Below, piece by piece: positions 62,318 to 64,000 of a stretch of 64,000 nucleotides of DNA; the stretch's first letter is position 1; the number at the start of each line of letters is the position of its first letter. The notes below the pieces were generated by a model. The model was not told the origin of the DNA and did no database searches. It saw nothing but the letters and a program-made list of their open reading frames with translations. Location: NCBI GenBank assembly GCA_014904845.1, contig MU119323.1, forward strand, positions 1-64,000. Reading direction: 5' to 3'. Source of the stretch: Acephala macrosclerotiorum. Its lineage: Eukaryota; Ascomycota; Leotiomycetes; Helotiales; Mollisiaceae. The translations under genes and the position numbers were made by a program.

Positions 62318-63344
62318 GATTGCTTTCAATTGAGGATTTGAGGTGTTCGAAAACAGAACATTCACGTATCCCAGCTCGACCGATTGTTTAAGTATTCGCA
62401 TTTGCCACAGCCTGGAATGCTCGATGATTCCCTTGGCGCCAGGATTGGCCTATTGCGTGCTTTCAAGATACATTGTCCAACAGTCGCCTCATGGCGAACC
62501 AATGGCATGTTGCATTCATAATAATAGATTTAGAGAATACGAACTGTACGATTGGTACAGGCTTCGGAGATCGAACTTGATAAGTGAAAATGCGCATCTT
62601 TGAAGTGGATTATTGTCTTGGCCAACTTGGCCCGGGTTCTCAAAGTGGGCTTGACTCTTGAAAAATCTCGGATTGGTAGGAAAAATGGCTAGCTGGCTAG
62701 TAATATCAAACTCAGAGCCCGAATTTTGAGCTCCCAATGCATCACCATAAGTTGCGTGATACTGTACAGTGAACTAAACGACGAAAGGCGAGGTGGCTAC
62801 AATTCTACAAGAAAGGGCAAGATCTCGCTAAGAAAGAGCATTGAAGGTCTGAAAGAGATGAGACTTAAGCCTGAACCTGTTCCCTGCCGCCCTCTAATGC
62901 CTATGGAAGAGAAGATCTCCGCAAGGGTAAAAACATCACGTATAACGATAAAAGATATTGACCAATAGATAATAACGTATCAACCAAGTAAGAGGGAGAG
63001 AAAGTTATGAAAGGGCTGAGCCGCCAAGAGTTGACATGGTGCAATGCGTTGAGAGTATGTTGTGACCGTTGAGTGGGGGAGCCGAGGTGGACGACCCCTC
63101 CTTCGCTTAAAAAGGGGCGGATGCCCCACCTGCTTCATCCCACTCTCGCACTTCCGCAAAGGATAAAGCAGATCATATGAATGTTACATTTTGGTCCCCA
63201 CAATCGCCATAGATACAGAGATTATGCAAGAGTGGAAGTGTTGAGAGCCTTGCCCGATACCAAGGAAAGGGAACCCAAATAGTGATAGCTTGACCTAATA
63301 CTTTCGTGCTGCTCTTGGGTTCCAACGTGCCGAGATAGATAACG
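62318..63344. other. OPT promoter region and 3' side of the GH79 gene
   Basis: No gene supported. The plus-strand frame at 62,726-62,968 lacks an ATG start and any motif. A C-rich, cccc-bearing patch lies near 63,090-63,140. Confidence 0.45.
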
Positions 63345-63938
63345 TTAAGTATCAAAAGAAATCAGCAGAGCCTCACTATCTCCGACAGAGACTGATCCCA
63401 GGGGTTCAAGCCTCTCAATCACCTCCTCACCAACATAATTCCCATCCGACCACACGGACCTACTAGCAAAAGTCATATTACTTGAACTGTCCGCCCCCGG
63501 AGCCGTCAACCTCCTCACACATCCCTCTCTCAAATCCATAGGCAGCTTCACCTCCATATACGGCCTCATCATCCCATCAATCGTCGAGTACCACATATTC
63601 AGATTAACCAACACCAACCCCGTCAGCCTCGGTTTCGCCCTCTCTCCTTTCCCGGCATCATAAACAACATAAGCCGTGAAACTCGTTTCATTAACCAGGA
63701 TCTCGATTTGTTTATTCCCACTCGCGAACGCAGTCTCTGTAAATAGATTCCCGTAATACAGAGCTTTAGGGTGTGCGGTGATAGAACCAATCCTGATGGG
63801 TTGCTAGGCTGAGTAGCGGTAGGGAGTTCCGTCGTGGATGTAGAGGCGGGAGATGTGGAGGGTGGACATGTAGAGGACGTAGTCGATTGACCAGAGGGCG
63901 GCGCCGAAGACGTCGGATATGTTTGCTTAGCCTTGGTA
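63345..63938 (-). pseudogene. GH79-like beta-glucuronidase family protein, 3' part, two stops
   Basis: The last exon enters at an acceptor (GACTAAC...CCTCAG, exon start 63,938) and runs in one frame for 198 codons to a stop at 63,345-63,347; the rest of the gene lies beyond the window. Family landmarks: ANISDVFGAALWSIDYVLYM, RLYIHDGTPYRYSA, then the C-terminal beta domain with ALYYGNLFTETAFA, GLVLVNLNMWYSTIDG, CVRRLTAPGADSSSNMTFA and a final SVGDSEALLISFD. Two stops interrupt it: TAA at 63,927-63,929 in YQG-x-ANISD, where a Gln is expected, and TAG at 63,804-63,806 in YSA-x-QPI, where the family has Trp. Both are single CpA>TpA or TpG>TpA steps. Secreted GH79-like proteins act on glucuronic-acid-bearing glycans. 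Position 63,939-64,000 is the 3' end of an intron. Confidence 0.75.
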
Positions 63939-64000
63939 CTGAGGGGAAGTGGAGGAAGTTAGTCAAGCCATTCTGATTCTTGGAGATATTGAGCTTGGAG

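Noticed and set aside
1..64000. CRISPR arrays, bacterial operons, tRNA or rRNA genes
   Set aside because: No regularly spaced repeats, no ribosome-binding-site pattern, and no cloverleaf or rRNA core sequence was noticed; a tRNA scan was not possible.

Overview
The window is a piece of a filamentous ascomycete (Pezizomycotina) chromosome. The genes have short GT-AG introns (about 45-120 nt) with CTAAC/CTGAC-like branch points. The families are typical of such fungi: GH11 xylanase, CE5 esterase, GH79, a 2EXR protein, a CorA-like protein, a HET-like membrane protein and an OPT transporter. A Leotiomycete-like genome with a two-compartment structure is my inference from the overall look, not from a search.

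Layout. 1-14,690 is an extremely AT-rich block holding a 12.1-kb LTR retrotransposon (691-12,793) with two 259-bp LTRs. 14,692-25,960 is a normal-GC gene island: a decayed CE5 esterase on the block edge, an intact GH11 xylanase, a ubiquitin-like protein, a 2EXR gene with an early stop, a glycine-zipper protein, a decayed PAN/apple-like secreted protein and a small secreted protein of unknown function. 25,961-39,540 is a second, even more AT-saturated block. 39,541-64,000 is the second gene island: a four-TM membrane protein, a cupin, a CorA-like protein, degenerate coding sequence, a HET-like membrane protein with two stops, a CVNH-like pseudogene, a catalase-like haem protein, an SDR gene split by a 449-bp hAT-like element, an OPT transporter with three lesions, and the 3' end of a GH79 gene with two stops.

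The unifying theme is repeat-induced point mutation (RIP) or a similar C-to-T process. The two LTRs differ almost only by C>T and G>A. The AT blocks keep C and G mostly as CpG, and parts of block 1 look strand-asymmetric. The gene islands carry an unusual number of premature stops, and most (TAG, TAA) are what CpA>TpA or TpG>TpA would make. Several TAGs sit where the family has Trp, so correction by A-to-I mRNA editing (known from sexual stages of other ascomycetes) is a testable but weaker alternative to plain gene death. Intact genes are GH11, the ubiquitin-like protein, cupin, CorA-like, catalase-like, the four-TM protein and the 24.4-kb secreted protein. All exon structures were read by eye and need transcript support.
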